Origin: CAZCVI01 sp964502145
GTDB taxonomy: Bacteria > Acidobacteriota > Aminicenantia > UBA2199
DNA length: 64,000 bases
Assembly (NCBI GenBank): GCA_964502145.1
Contig: CAZCVI010000035.1
Coordinates: 6,873 to 70,872 of the forward strand
Reading direction: 5' to 3'
Positions within the stretch are counted from its first letter, which is position 1; every line of letters starts with the position of its first letter. The position numbers and the translations under genes are program-made. This document shows, one piece after another, positions 1-7,983 of this stretch. Under the pieces are notes generated by a model, which was not told the DNA's origin, ran no database searches, and saw nothing but the letters and a program-made list of their open reading frames with translations.

Positions 1-1
1 G

Positions 2-874
2 ATGAGTTGGAGTTCCGATCAACTCAAAGGTTTGGAGTATATTTATTTGCTCAGAAACACTTACAATATCGCCGCCGTGAATATGAGTCTGGGTGGTGGT
101 TATTATACCGATTTCTGCAATTATTCCTCGCTGACTAACGCCATTCAAAACTTGAAAGCAGTGGGTATTGCCACGGTGATTGCTTCAGGCAATGACGCCA
201 ATTGCGACGGCATCAGCGCCCCAGGCTGTATTCAATCCGCTATCGCGGTCAATGGAACAAATAAAGTGGATGAAGAATACTACTGGGGAAACTGGAGTAA
301 TTTAATGGTATCGCTGATGGCTCCCGGGCAATCTATTAATTCTGCCGTGACTTCCAGTTCCAGCAGTTACGCGTCATATTCCGGCACTTCCATGGCCACT
401 CCGCACGTGACTGGTGCCTGGGCCATTCTGAAAAGCTTCGCAGGAAACCTGTCAGTCGATGAAATCCTAAAACTTTTTAAAGATACCGGGACCATGATCT
501 CCAGTATCCACTGCCCCGGAAATACACCGAAACCCAGGATCAATATCGGGGATGCACTAATGACTCTGTTTAGAGTCGCTCCCCCAGTGAATGCTTCCGG
601 TACACAGCAAAGGAACAAAACGTTCCTACAAGTTGAATTTATCAATGTGCTGTCCTGGCAAGATAACCCTCTCAATGCCAATAGAGAAATCATCCATTAC
701 CGGGTATACAAGTTGAATGATAACCAGCTATCCCTTCTGAGTGAGATGCCCCCCACCACTCACACGTACTGGCATCGCGGTGTCGGAGAACGGGTAACCA
801 CCCAATACGCCTTCTCCACCGTCGACAATAAAGGCGAAGAAAGTCCCCTCAACTATTATACTCTCACTTTATAA
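2..874 (+). CDS. Subtilisin-like (S8) serine peptidase, 5' end outside the window
   Basis: Secreted-type serine protease, seen only from its catalytic second half. Numbering from the first in-frame Met in the window, the oxyanion-hole motif SGN is at 62-64 and the catalytic-serine motif GTSMATPH at 128-135 (Ser130). The Asp and His of the triad would lie upstream, so the first visible Met is internal and the frame continues to the left. Residues about 205-290 look like a fibronectin type III domain, a common C-terminal appendix of exported proteases; a similar domain ends the papain-like protease at the other end of the window. Family assignment is secure; substrate unknown. Confidence 0.9.
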   Translation: MSWSSDQLKGLEYIYLLRNTYNIAAVNMSLGGGYYTDFCNYSSLTNAIQNLKAVGIATVIASGNDANCDGISAPGCIQSAIAVNGTNKVDEEYYWGNWSNLMVSLMAPGQSINSAVTSSSSSYASYSGTSMATPHVTGAWAILKSFAGNLSVDEILKLFKDTGTMISSIHCPGNTPKPRINIGDALMTLFRVAPPVNASGTQQRNKTFLQVEFINVLSWQDNPLNANREIIHYRVYKLNDNQLSLLSEMPPTTHTYWHRGVGERVTTQYAFSTVDNKGEESPLNYYTLTL

Positions 875-883
875 TTAACCCCC

Positions 884-939
884 CTGGATTCACCGCCAAC
901 TTAATGGGAAGAATGGGAATGATGGGACTTATGGTACTC
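884..939 (+). repeat. 9-nt repeat element A, degenerate
   Basis: A leader (CTGGATTCACC at 884-894) is followed by four 9-nt units of the form ATGGGANNN or ATGGNNNNN at 904, 913, 922 and 931. The same leader precedes the element at 4141. It lies just after the subtilase stop codon. This is the weakest member of the TGGACNNNN family found elsewhere in the window. Confidence 0.55.
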
Positions 940-977
940 TCAAAGATTTGGTGGTGAATTTAGGCCCCATATCAGGA

Positions 978-1006
978 TTGACGGATAGCGGTTTATTTGG
1001 TACTAT
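978..1006 (+). promoter_or_regulatory. Sigma70-like promoter of rfaE1, leaderless geometry
   Basis: -35 TTGACG at 978-983, a 17-nt spacer, -10 TACTAT at 1001-1006, then only 6 nt before the ATG at 1013. There is no Shine-Dalgarno sequence. Transcription would be expected to begin at or next to the start codon. Confidence 0.65.
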
Positions 1007-1012
1007 TAAAAG

Positions 1013-1996
1013 ATGAAAAACGGTTTAAAAAAAATAATTAAAAGTTTTAAGAATAAACGGATCATCGTGTGGGGTGATTTCATTCTGGATGAATATATTT
1101 TTACCACCACCAGCCGAATCTCCAGGGAAGCACCCGTATTGGTAACCGAATTCGAGTCCAATATATTCAGGCTTGGCGGGGCAGGGAATGTCGTTATGAA
1201 TATAAAATCCCTGGGCGCCATACCAATCCCTGTCGGATTCATCGGTAACGATGCCGATGGTCAAACATTAAAGAATATCCTGGAAAAGAGTGCCATTATC
1301 ACGGACCACATGATTGGTCTGGAGGCTTATCGGACCCCGAAAAAAAGCCGCATCCTGTCAGGTGGCGAAAATACCAAGAAGCAACAGGTCTTACGCATTG
1401 ATACGTTAAATAAATCAGGCATCAATCCCGCTTCCTACGAGAACATCGCCGGGGTTCTGGCGCGGCTATTGGCAAACAGCGACATCTTGATTATTTCCGA
1501 TTATCTCTTCCAATCCGTGATTCCCTCCGTGCAGAAAAAACTACGGGAAACGTTCCCAGACAAAACATTTATCATTGATTCACGAAACAATTTGTCCAAA
1601 TTCAAAGATATTTCCATAGCCACACCCAATGAACCGGAAATAAAAAAACTTTTTCCAGGCAAGACTTTTTTGCAGGAAAGTGATTTTTATCATGCGGGTC
1701 GTGAACTCTTAGAACGGTTGAATGCCAGGGGTATCATTATCAAGCGGGGCCACAAAGGCATGATTATTTTTGAAAAGAACATCGAACCCAGGGTGATGGA
1801 CATCCACGGTTCAGCCGATATCGTTGATGTTACCGGAGCTGGGGACACCGTTATTTCTGTTCTCAGTTTGTCATTATCTACTGGTGCCGATTTATATTCG
1901 TCCGCCGCTCTCGCCAATATTGCCGCCGGATTTGTCGTGATGAAAGAAGGTGCTTACCCTATCAATATGGGAGAATTGGAAAATGAGCTTGAATAA
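1013..1996 (+). CDS. rfaE1: D-glycero-beta-D-manno-heptose 7-phosphate kinase
   Basis: PfkB-family sugar kinase of 327 aa, the usual size of the kinase half of HldE. It makes heptose 1,7-bisphosphate in the ADP-heptose pathway for the LPS inner core, in the cytoplasm. The sugar-binding GGAGN motif is at 55-59 and the catalytic DVTGAGD motif at 272-278 with base Asp278. The next gene overlaps it by 14 nt and encodes the adenylyltransferase half, so a function that E. coli carries as one protein is split here. The start has no ribosome-binding site but sits 6 nt after a -10 box. The phosphatase gmhB and isomerase gmhA are not in the window. Confidence 0.9.
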   Translation: MKNGLKKIIKSFKNKRIIVWGDFILDEYIFTTTSRISREAPVLVTEFESNIFRLGGAGNVVMNIKSLGAIPIPVGFIGNDADGQTLKNILEKSAIITDHMIGLEAYRTPKKSRILSGGENTKKQQVLRIDTLNKSGINPASYENIAGVLARLLANSDILIISDYLFQSVIPSVQKKLRETFPDKTFIIDSRNNLSKFKDISIATPNEPEIKKLFPGKTFLQESDFYHAGRELLERLNARGIIIKRGHKGMIIFEKNIEPRVMDIHGSADIVDVTGAGDTVISVLSLSLSTGADLYSSAALANIAAGFVVMKEGAYPINMGELENELE

Positions 1997-2456
1997 ATTC
2001 TATCCACTCGAAGAATTACGGGAAAGATTAAACAAGGAAAGAGAACAACATAAAACCATCGCCCTGGCCAATGGTGGATTTGACCTGATACATATCGGCC
2101 ACATCCGTTATTTAAAGGCAGCCAAGGCAGTGGCGGATATTCTCGTGGTAGCCCTTAATTCAGATGCGTCTTTAAAAAAATTGAAAGGCAATGCGCGGGC
2201 TATTCTGGACCAGGAAGCACGCGTCCGTGTCATGGCTGCATTCGAATGTGTCGACTATGTCACCCTGTTTAATGAAGCCACCGTGGATAACGTGCTCTTG
2301 ACCCTCAAACCTGATTTCCAATGCAAGGGTTCCGATTATACCGTGGACACTGTGCCAGAACGAGAGACAGTAAAATCCTACGGCGGAAAAATTGCGATTG
2401 TCGGAGGCGATAAGATTCGTTCCACATCCCAGGTCATCAAAGATATCCGTCGATAA
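1983..2456 (+). CDS. rfaE2: D-glycero-beta-D-manno-heptose 1-phosphate adenylyltransferase
   Basis: Small nucleotidyltransferase of 157 aa that activates heptose 1-phosphate with ATP to ADP-heptose. The N-terminal ANGGFDLIHIGH segment holds the HxGH nucleotide-binding signature. I chose the ATG at 1983 because a GGAG lies about 9 nt upstream inside rfaE1 and because the protein then begins like its family; an in-frame start at 1950 would add eleven residues unlike the family. Overlap with rfaE1 implies translational coupling. Confidence 0.9.
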   Translation: MSLNKFYPLEELRERLNKEREQHKTIALANGGFDLIHIGHIRYLKAAKAVADILVVALNSDASLKKLKGNARAILDQEARVRVMAAFECVDYVTLFNEATVDNVLLTLKPDFQCKGSDYTVDTVPERETVKSYGGKIAIVGGDKIRSTSQVIKDIRR

Positions 2457-2480
2457 TCCCTTCTTTTTTTTTATTTATCC

Positions 2481-2509
2481 TTGACATTTCTTTCTGAATA
2501 TTCTTTAAT
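2481..2509 (+). promoter_or_regulatory. Sigma70-like promoter of the HD-GYP gene, leaderless geometry
   Basis: Consensus -35 TTGACA at 2481-2486, 17-nt spacer, -10 TTTAAT at 2504-2509, then 7 nt to the ATG at 2517. The TTGACA box itself could be misread as a TTG start codon. Confidence 0.7.
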
Positions 2510-2516
2510 TGTACTT

Positions 2517-3782
2517 ATGAAAGAAGGAAAAAAAACAAAGCAAAAAAAAAGCGAGTTGGCGATGAATTACCATCAAAAAAGAAAAAAAGATAGTATTATT
2601 GAGATTCTGAAAATAAACGAAAAAATCAACCACATCAAGGATGTGGATTCCATGTTGGACAGGGTATTGACTGAAGCCAGGGCGATTTGTAATGCCGATG
2701 CTGGTTCCATTTACTTGACCCGGGGTAATACCTTGACTTTCGAGTATGTGCAGAATGATTCCTTGATGAAAAATGACACCAGTAGCAACCGCTATCTCTA
2801 TTCCAAGTTAGAACTACCCATCAGCAAAGAGTCCATTGCCGGTTATGTCGCGTTGCATAAAACCCATCTGGTGATTGACGATGTGTACCAGTTAGGCAAT
2901 GATGTTCCCTATTCGTTTAATCGTTCTTTTGACAAATCATCATCTTACCATACCCAATCTGTATTAACAGTTCCGTTGATGACCAGTCGCGAGAACATCA
3001 TCGGCGTGATGCAGATTATCAATGCCCTGGATGAGATGGGCCGGGTTGTGCCCTTTTCCAAGGACGATGAACTTTTCGTGACTATTTTTGCCAATCAAGC
3101 CGCAGTTGCCATTGAACGGGTGCAGATGACCCGGGAAATCATACTACGGATGATTAAAATGGCGGAGTTACGTGATCCCCAGGAGACAGGTGCCCATGTT
3201 AACCGGGTGGCAGCTTATTCCATTGAAATCTATCAACGCTGGGCAGAAAAGCGTACTATCCCCTCCGCTGAAATTAAAAGAATAAAAGATATCCTGCGTA
3301 TTGCGTCTATGCTCCATGATGTTGGTAAAGTCGCGATTAGTGATACTATCCTGAAAAAATCCGCTAAATTGAATGATGGTGAGTTTAACCATATGAAAAT
3401 GCACACCCTTTTTGGAGCCAGGTTGTTTAATGATTCCAAATCGGATTGGGATGATATGTCCGCCGAGATTGCTTTAAATCACCATGAAAAATGGGATGGT
3501 TCTGGATATCCCGGTCATTTGGAAAATATTTTCAGCGATTTTTTCTCTGCTGGAGCGGTTAAGAAGGAAGAGGAGATACCCTTATCTGCACGAATTGTCG
3601 CATTGGCGGATGTGTACGATGCATTAATGTCCAGACGTTCTTATAAAGATGCATGGCCCGAAGATTACGTGTTGGATTATATTAAATCACAAAAATATAA
3701 ACACTTCGACCCTGAAATTGTCGATGCCTTTGTCGAGATTTACGACGTGATCAAAGCCATCCGAAATAAATATTCCGGTTAA
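2517..3782 (+). CDS. GAF domain / HD-GYP domain signalling protein
   Basis: A cytoplasmic protein of 421 aa with no membrane segment. A Lys-rich N-terminus is followed by a GAF sensory domain (about 40-195) and an HD-GYP domain (about 210-420). The HD pair is in MLHDVGK; HHEKWDGSGYPG carries the second metal-binding histidines and the GYP signature. HD-GYP proteins hydrolyse cyclic di-GMP, or sometimes cGAMP-type dinucleotides; the GAF ligand is unknown. The start at 2517 follows a strong promoter by 7 nt. An ATG at 2562 is an alternative but has no better ribosome-binding site. It stands alone after rfaE2, with its own promoter. Confidence 0.88.
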   Translation: MKEGKKTKQKKSELAMNYHQKRKKDSIIEILKINEKINHIKDVDSMLDRVLTEARAICNADAGSIYLTRGNTLTFEYVQNDSLMKNDTSSNRYLYSKLELPISKESIAGYVALHKTHLVIDDVYQLGNDVPYSFNRSFDKSSSYHTQSVLTVPLMTSRENIIGVMQIINALDEMGRVVPFSKDDELFVTIFANQAAVAIERVQMTREIILRMIKMAELRDPQETGAHVNRVAAYSIEIYQRWAEKRTIPSAEIKRIKDILRIASMLHDVGKVAISDTILKKSAKLNDGEFNHMKMHTLFGARLFNDSKSDWDDMSAEIALNHHEKWDGSGYPGHLENIFSDFFSAGAVKKEEEIPLSARIVALADVYDALMSRRSYKDAWPEDYVLDYIKSQKYKHFDPEIVDAFVEIYDVIKAIRNKYSG

Positions 3783-3843
3783 CTTTGGGTAATGCGGAGT
3801 ATCAGGTGATTCCCTCTAAACACCCAATGAATAGGAGAAACCG

Positions 3844-4101
3844 ATGCATGAAGTAGAAAAAATTGGAAAATTAATTTTAATCACTCTGGAAGACCATGTA
3901 GTGAGCGATGAAATAGAGATAGTAAAACAGAAACTTCTAGGAATCTGTAATGATGAAGATGAAGCGGTAGTAAGTCTCAATCTTTCAAAAATAGATGGTT
4001 CAAAAATTCTTTTGCGTGAAGACATTAAAAGGGGATATCACCATATCATTGAATTCTGCAACACAGCCAATATCAGAATCTATTCCTATATATATGAATA
4101 A
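3844..4101 (+). CDS. Small STAS-like protein
   Basis: A protein of 85 aa, with AGGAG about 7 nt before the ATG. The pattern (short beta strand, VVSDEIEIVKQKL helix, a central VVSLNLSKIDG strand) resembles the core of STAS domains of anti-sigma-factor antagonists, but it is shorter than the usual 100-110 aa and lacks the normal phosphorylatable Ser context. It follows the HD-GYP gene by 60 nt and may be cotranscribed. The STAS call is tentative; the open frame and ribosome-binding site make a real gene likely. Confidence 0.55.
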   Translation: MHEVEKIGKLILITLEDHVVSDEIEIVKQKLLGICNDEDEAVVSLNLSKIDGSKILLREDIKRGYHHIIEFCNTANIRIYSYIYE

Positions 4102-4140
4102 TGGTTGAATCAGTGGCATGAAAGGTAACTGACAAATAAA

Positions 4141-4249
4141 CCTGGATTCACCATCAAATTCGTGAAAAAACATGGACGATGTGGACAGAGTGGACGATAT
4201 GGACGATGTGGAGCAAAAATAAAGAGCATTTTTTTGTCCATATCGTTCC
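4141..4249 (+). repeat. 9-nt repeat element B with opposed arm
   Basis: Leader CCTGGATTCACC at 4141-4152, then TGGACNNNN units at 4173, 4182, 4191 and 4200 (a fifth, degenerate one at 4209). After a short A/T-rich loop comes the opposite polarity arm TGTCCATATCG at 4235-4245. The arms can pair, giving a hairpin between the convergent STAS-like and Rpn genes, where it could end transcription. Confidence 0.7.
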
Positions 4250-4259
4250 TAATTTTTTC

Positions 4260-5309
4260 TTAATTAATCAGTGTCCGAATCTCTGCCTCAGTGAGATTGG
4301 TGTATTTACTGATAACATCGGTGTGAAAGCCGTCCATCAGCATCTCTTTGGCAATTTCGAAGTTTCTTTCCAACTTGCCTTCCAACTTGCCTTCTAACTT
4401 GCCTTCTAACTTGCCTTCCAACTTGCCTTCCTTTTTGCCTATTTTTTCTCCAATTCTTTGCCAACTGGTCACATAGTGCATTTTATAGTCCTCCTCTAAT
4501 ACGGATATTTTCTCTTTTAATTGCTCATCAAGATACAGCGGTAACCGGATGAGCCAATCAATAAACTGCAATAACTCAGCGATTGCCGCTTTATCATACC
4601 CCCGGGTATAACACTCCTTGATGAGTTCATATTTCACTGTAGACTTCTGATTCCCATCGGCCTTTTTCAGTTCATGGTTCTTTAATACGGCCTTCACCAC
4701 CATGACCATCGGATTGGTCGACGTTTCCAGCTTCTTCTTTAATGCTTCATTGTTTTTATAGTCAATCAACTTGACCATGGGAATCTTCATCAATAACTCG
4801 AACCCCCATTTCTTGAAATGATACTGGTCAGGGCGGTAGTTTTCATCTTCATCGGTTAATACCGCCAGGGTAATCACTCTTGCGTTTTTGACTGTTTCCA
4901 CGGGGTCACCGCCGGGGTGACGGACGATGTTCTTATCGAAGATGCGGTAATTATAGATATAGGAACGTTCTTCGAATAGCCCGGTTATGAGCCTCGTACC
5001 CTGCACTTCCAGATGGGTAAAAATACAGATACGCGCGGCCTCGCCTGAACGTAAGGTAACCAACGCCAATTTGTCAGCAATACGATTCCCTATCTTCCCA
5101 TAAGGCTTGATGGACCGCAATTCGGTGTCAAGAAACTGCGGTGGCTTGGAAAAATCGATATCACCATGAATTTCTGGAAATAAAAACTCCAGAAACCCTT
5201 CAAACATATGCTCGATGATATCCTTCCAGGCGGAATCATACATGACCCGCTTGGTCTTGGCTTTGCGTCTTGTTTGGACTGGCCCGGTTTGTCTGGTTGA
5301 ATTTTTCAT
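4260..5309 (-). CDS. Rpn-like PD-(D/E)XK nuclease/transposase family protein, copy 1
   Basis: A protein of 349 aa resembling the Rpn (recombination-promoting nuclease, YhgA-like) group: an N-terminal nuclease-fold region with a FTHLEVQG stretch (the E-x-Q form of the catalytic strand), then helical regions and a C-terminal run of KLEG units before RNFEIAKEML. I start at the ATG at 5309 because a promoter (TTGTAA at 5339-5344, 17-nt spacer, TATTAT at 5316-5321) ends 6 nt before it; the frame is open further upstream but the two copies lose similarity there. The KLEG run has five units here and one in copy 2, from 12-nt repeat expansion. Rpn proteins are linked to RecA-independent recombination; activity here is inferred. 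Confidence 0.75.
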   Translation of the reverse strand: MKNSTRQTGPVQTRRKAKTKRVMYDSAWKDIIEHMFEGFLEFLFPEIHGDIDFSKPPQFLDTELRSIKPYGKIGNRIADKLALVTLRSGEAARICIFTHLEVQGTRLITGLFEERSYIYNYRIFDKNIVRHPGGDPVETVKNARVITLAVLTDEDENYRPDQYHFKKWGFELLMKIPMVKLIDYKNNEALKKKLETSTNPMVMVVKAVLKNHELKKADGNQKSTVKYELIKECYTRGYDKAAIAELLQFIDWLIRLPLYLDEQLKEKISVLEEDYKMHYVTSWQRIGEKIGKKEGKLEGKLEGKLEGKLEGKLERNFEIAKEMLMDGFHTDVISKYTNLTEAEIRTLIN

Positions 5310-5315
5310 AATGTA

Positions 5316-5344
5316 ATAATACATGAAACCGGACCAAATTACAA
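5316..5344 (-). promoter_or_regulatory. Promoter of Rpn copy 1, leaderless geometry
   Basis: On the minus strand: TTGTAA at 5344-5339, 17-nt spacer, TATTAT at 5321-5316, then 6 nt to the ATG at 5309. Copy 2 has the identical promoter. Confidence 0.6.
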
Positions 5345-5600
5345 CTTTTTTTTTAGTATCTATTCCGTTTATGGGAAAGTAGTGACATTGGTTGGGGACA
5401 GGTGAATTAAGCAATGTATTGAAGAACTGACTCCGCCTTGGATGCACTATTTTTTTTATATGGCTTCTGGTGGTCATCCCTTCTGATATTTATTCCGGGA
5501 TTGAACAAAAAGACTCAAGCATTCCCACATTCCGGTGAACGGCTTCCTCTTCTTCGGGAGCAAGAAGTAAAGAAGTAAATCACCGTCCCCAATTTTTTTC

Positions 5601-6602
5601 TTAATTAATCAGTGTCCGAATCTCTGCCTCAGTGAGCGTGGTGTATTTACTGATAACATCGGTTTGAAAGCCGTCCATCAGCATCTCTTTGGCAATTTCG
5701 AAGTTTCTTTCCAACTTGCCTTCCTTTTTGCCTATTTTTTCTCCAATTCTTTGCCAACTGGTCACATAGTGCATTTTATAGTCCTCCTCTAATACGGATA
5801 TTTTCTCTTTTAATTGCTCATCAAGATACAGCGGTAACCGGATGAGCCAATCAATAAACTGCAATAACTCAGCGATTGCCGCTTTATCATACCCCCGGGT
5901 ATAACACTCCTTGATGAGTTCATATTTCACTGTAGACTTCTGATTCCCATCGGCCTTTTTCAGTTCATGGTTCTTTAATACGGCCTTCACCACCATGACC
6001 ATCGGATTGGTCGACGTTTCCAGCTTCTTCTTTAATGCTTCATTGTTTTTATAGTCAATCAACTTGACCATGGGAATCTTCATCAATAACTCGAACCCCC
6101 ATTTCTTGAAATGATACTGGTCAGGGCGGTAGTTTTCATCTTCATCGGTTAATACCGCCAGGGTAATCACTCTTGCGTTTTTGACTGTTTCCACGGGGTC
6201 ACCGCCGGGGTGACGGACGATGTTCTTATCGAAGATGCGGTAATTATAGATATAGGAACGTTCTTCGAATAGCCCGGTTATGAGCCTCGTACCCTGCACT
6301 TCCAGATGGGTAAAAATACAGATACGCGCGGCCTCGCCTGAACGTAAGGTAACCAACGCCAATTTGTCAGCAATACGATTCCCTATCTTCCCATAAGGCT
6401 TGATGGACCGCAATTCGGTGTCAAGAAACTGCGGTGGCTTGGAAAAATCGATATCACCATGAATTTCTGGAAATAAAAACTCCAGAAACCCTTCAAACAT
6501 ATGCTCGATGATATCCTTCCAGGCGGAATCATACATGACCCGCTTGGTCTTGGCTTTGCGTCTTGTTTGGACTGGCCCGGTTTGTCTGGTTGAATTTTTC
6601 AT
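5601..6602 (-). CDS. Rpn-like PD-(D/E)XK nuclease/transposase family protein, copy 2
   Basis: A protein of 333 aa, identical to copy 1 apart from the shorter KLEG run and a few residues near the C-terminus. The start codon at 6602 is again 6 nt after the -10 box. It has the same family assignment and the same doubt about biochemical activity. The gene is intact, so neither copy looks like a dead duplicate. Confidence 0.75.
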   Translation of the reverse strand: MKNSTRQTGPVQTRRKAKTKRVMYDSAWKDIIEHMFEGFLEFLFPEIHGDIDFSKPPQFLDTELRSIKPYGKIGNRIADKLALVTLRSGEAARICIFTHLEVQGTRLITGLFEERSYIYNYRIFDKNIVRHPGGDPVETVKNARVITLAVLTDEDENYRPDQYHFKKWGFELLMKIPMVKLIDYKNNEALKKKLETSTNPMVMVVKAVLKNHELKKADGNQKSTVKYELIKECYTRGYDKAAIAELLQFIDWLIRLPLYLDEQLKEKISVLEEDYKMHYVTSWQRIGEKIGKKEGKLERNFEIAKEMLMDGFQTDVISKYTTLTEAEIRTLIN

Positions 6603-6608
6603 AATGTA

Positions 6609-6637
6609 ATAATACATGAAACCGGACCAAATTACAA
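6609..6637 (-). promoter_or_regulatory. Promoter of Rpn copy 2, leaderless geometry
   Basis: Same sequence as at copy 1: TTGTAA at 6637-6632, 17-nt spacer, TATTAT at 6614-6609, 6 nt to the ATG at 6602. Confidence 0.6.
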
Positions 6638-6733
6638 CTTTTTTTTTAGTATCTATTCCGTTTATGGGAAAGTAATGGAAGTTGTTGGTTGCGTCTTTTC
6701 CTGCCATCCACTTCAAAGAAACTTGCCCGAAAT

Positions 6734-6793
6734 TTATTAATGCGCCAGGATGGCGCGTCTACGTAGACGCGACATCCTTGTCGCATTATTTTA
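6734..6793 (-). repeat. 60-nt nested palindrome element, copy 1
   Basis: Exact reverse complement of 42048-42107. It holds three adjacent hairpins: GCGCC/GGCGC, the perfect palindrome GCGTCTACGTAGACGC, and GCGAC/GTCGC. It lies between the Rpn duplication and a tandem array, outside any gene. A shorter relative is at 20758-20830. Confidence 0.85.
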
Positions 6794-6869
6794 ATCCACT
6801 GTTTCCAAGTTCCTCGGCTTTTCAAAGTTTATTGTAGAAGATTGCCGTGGATAAGTTTTAATAAATTTA

Positions 6870-7095
6870 TCCTTAATAGGGATGGAATTGTCCTTGATAG
6901 GGATATTTTATCCTTAATAAGGACAATTTCTTCCGCTTCGCGGAGATTTTCTCCGCATCACGGTAAACAATGTTCTTATTAAGGATAAATTCTTCCGCTT
7001 CGTGGAGTGAAATGTTCTTAATACGGTGCGCATTCTCCTTAATACGGCGTACATCTTCCGTGATACGGTATGCAATCTCCTCTTGGTGGTAAATT
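6870..7095 (+). repeat. Tandem array with 20-21-nt period
   Basis: About eleven units begin at 6870, 6891, 6911, 6932, 6952, 6973, 6994, 7015, 7036, 7057 and 7078. The consensus is TCCTTAATANGG followed by an A/T-rich stretch; some units read TCCGCTTCGCGGA. Each unit is a small dyad, and the period equals two helical turns. There are no spacers of the CRISPR kind. Nothing coding is supported across 6603-7288. Confidence 0.8.
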
Positions 7096-7288
7096 TCTAC
7101 TCTTGTACAAGGGTACAGTGATTATATGCAGGCATAAATGGCACCCAAAAAAAAACCGGAGGAAAATTTATCCCCTCGGTGCGTTAAAATGTTTAAATAT
7201 TTACCCATTTACTCCCACCGAACGGTATGCTCGGAAAATCCTTTCAAAAATTGAATAGATACTTTTTATATTATTCATAACCTCTAAT

Positions 7289-7972
7289 CTACTTCTTTTC
7301 TGTTATCCGTTTCTGCACCAGTAACGCGACCATGGGGTCAATGATGGTTGCATTCAAAAAATAAACGAAGAAAAAACTCAATAGATAGATAAGAAATTTC
7401 AGGTGCGACGACAACCCCATGGTGAATAGAAAAGAAATCAAAGCAAAAGGCAACCACACCAGCAAAACAACAAGACATTGCAGAAAGAAATAAGCTAGAA
7501 TTAATTTTTTTCCTTTTTTCAACTCCAGCGGAGACCGCATGGTGTTTCCCGCTGTGACCTCTGCCGTTAGAGCAGCCAATAATTTATGGGAACGAAAACG
7601 GTAGCCCATTTCTTTTAGAGATTGAGACACTTGTTTTAAGGTTACCCGGAGGTCGCACGGTACTTCCGTGTTGGGCAAGACTCCCCTATTCCCTAAAAAA
7701 CGCACATAAAACAAATTTAAGATCAATTGATGGCGAAAAAAAAGGAATTTACGGATAAAATAATTGAGCACCACCAAGAGTACCATGTATCCAACAAATA
7801 GATAATGGTTTCCAAAGGATTTAAATCCCGTAAAATAAACCACCAAGGTTAAAAACAGGGCTAATACCAGATAACTGAGGTGGGAAACAAAATTGAGAAA
7901 AAATCGGCTAAAGGAAAAACTGATAAAGACCAGCACTTCTTTAATATTATCCATAATGTCCATGTTCTCCAT
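7289..7972 (-). CDS. Integral membrane protein of unknown function
   Basis: A protein of 227 aa with four predicted membrane segments (about 27-50, 57-75, 155-185 and 192-215) and a soluble middle part (about 85-150). I do not recognise a family. It follows mraY by 11 nt and is probably the last gene of the murGJ-mraY run, so a cell-envelope role is a fair guess. The start is uncertain: the ATG at 7972 and the one at 7963 (with GGAG close upstream) both lie in a run of three ATGGNNNNN units, so the first residues derive from the 9-nt repeat family. Confidence 0.75.
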   Translation of the reverse strand: MENMDIMDNIKEVLVFISFSFSRFFLNFVSHLSYLVLALFLTLVVYFTGFKSFGNHYLFVGYMVLLVVLNYFIRKFLFFRHQLILNLFYVRFLGNRGVLPNTEVPCDLRVTLKQVSQSLKEMGYRFRSHKLLAALTAEVTAGNTMRSPLELKKGKKLILAYFFLQCLVVLLVWLPFALISFLFTMGLSSHLKFLIYLLSFFFVYFLNATIIDPMVALLVQKRITEKK

Positions 7973-7983
7973 AATACACGGTA

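Larger units (their letters stand above)
4251..6674. repeat. Direct duplication of a 1.1-kb Rpn gene unit
   Basis: Copy 1 is 4251-5381 and copy 2 is 5591-6674. By eye only a few substitutions separate them, mostly near the 3' end of the gene (for example His/Gln and Asn/Thr codons), plus a 48-nt difference made of four extra 12-nt units in copy 1. Identity includes the promoter and stops at both ends within a few bases of the gene. Copies this similar point to recent duplication or ongoing conversion. Confidence 0.9.

Noticed and set aside
2481..2516. TTG start for the HD-GYP gene
   Set aside because: The TTG is the first codon-like triplet of the consensus -35 box TTGACA.
4179..4397. Plus-strand frame starting in TGGAC repeats
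   Set aside because: It overlaps the 3' end of the Rpn gene on the other strand and begins inside repeat element B.
7070..7258. 62-codon frame
   Set aside because: It begins inside the 21-nt array, has no ribosome-binding site and no recognisable sequence.
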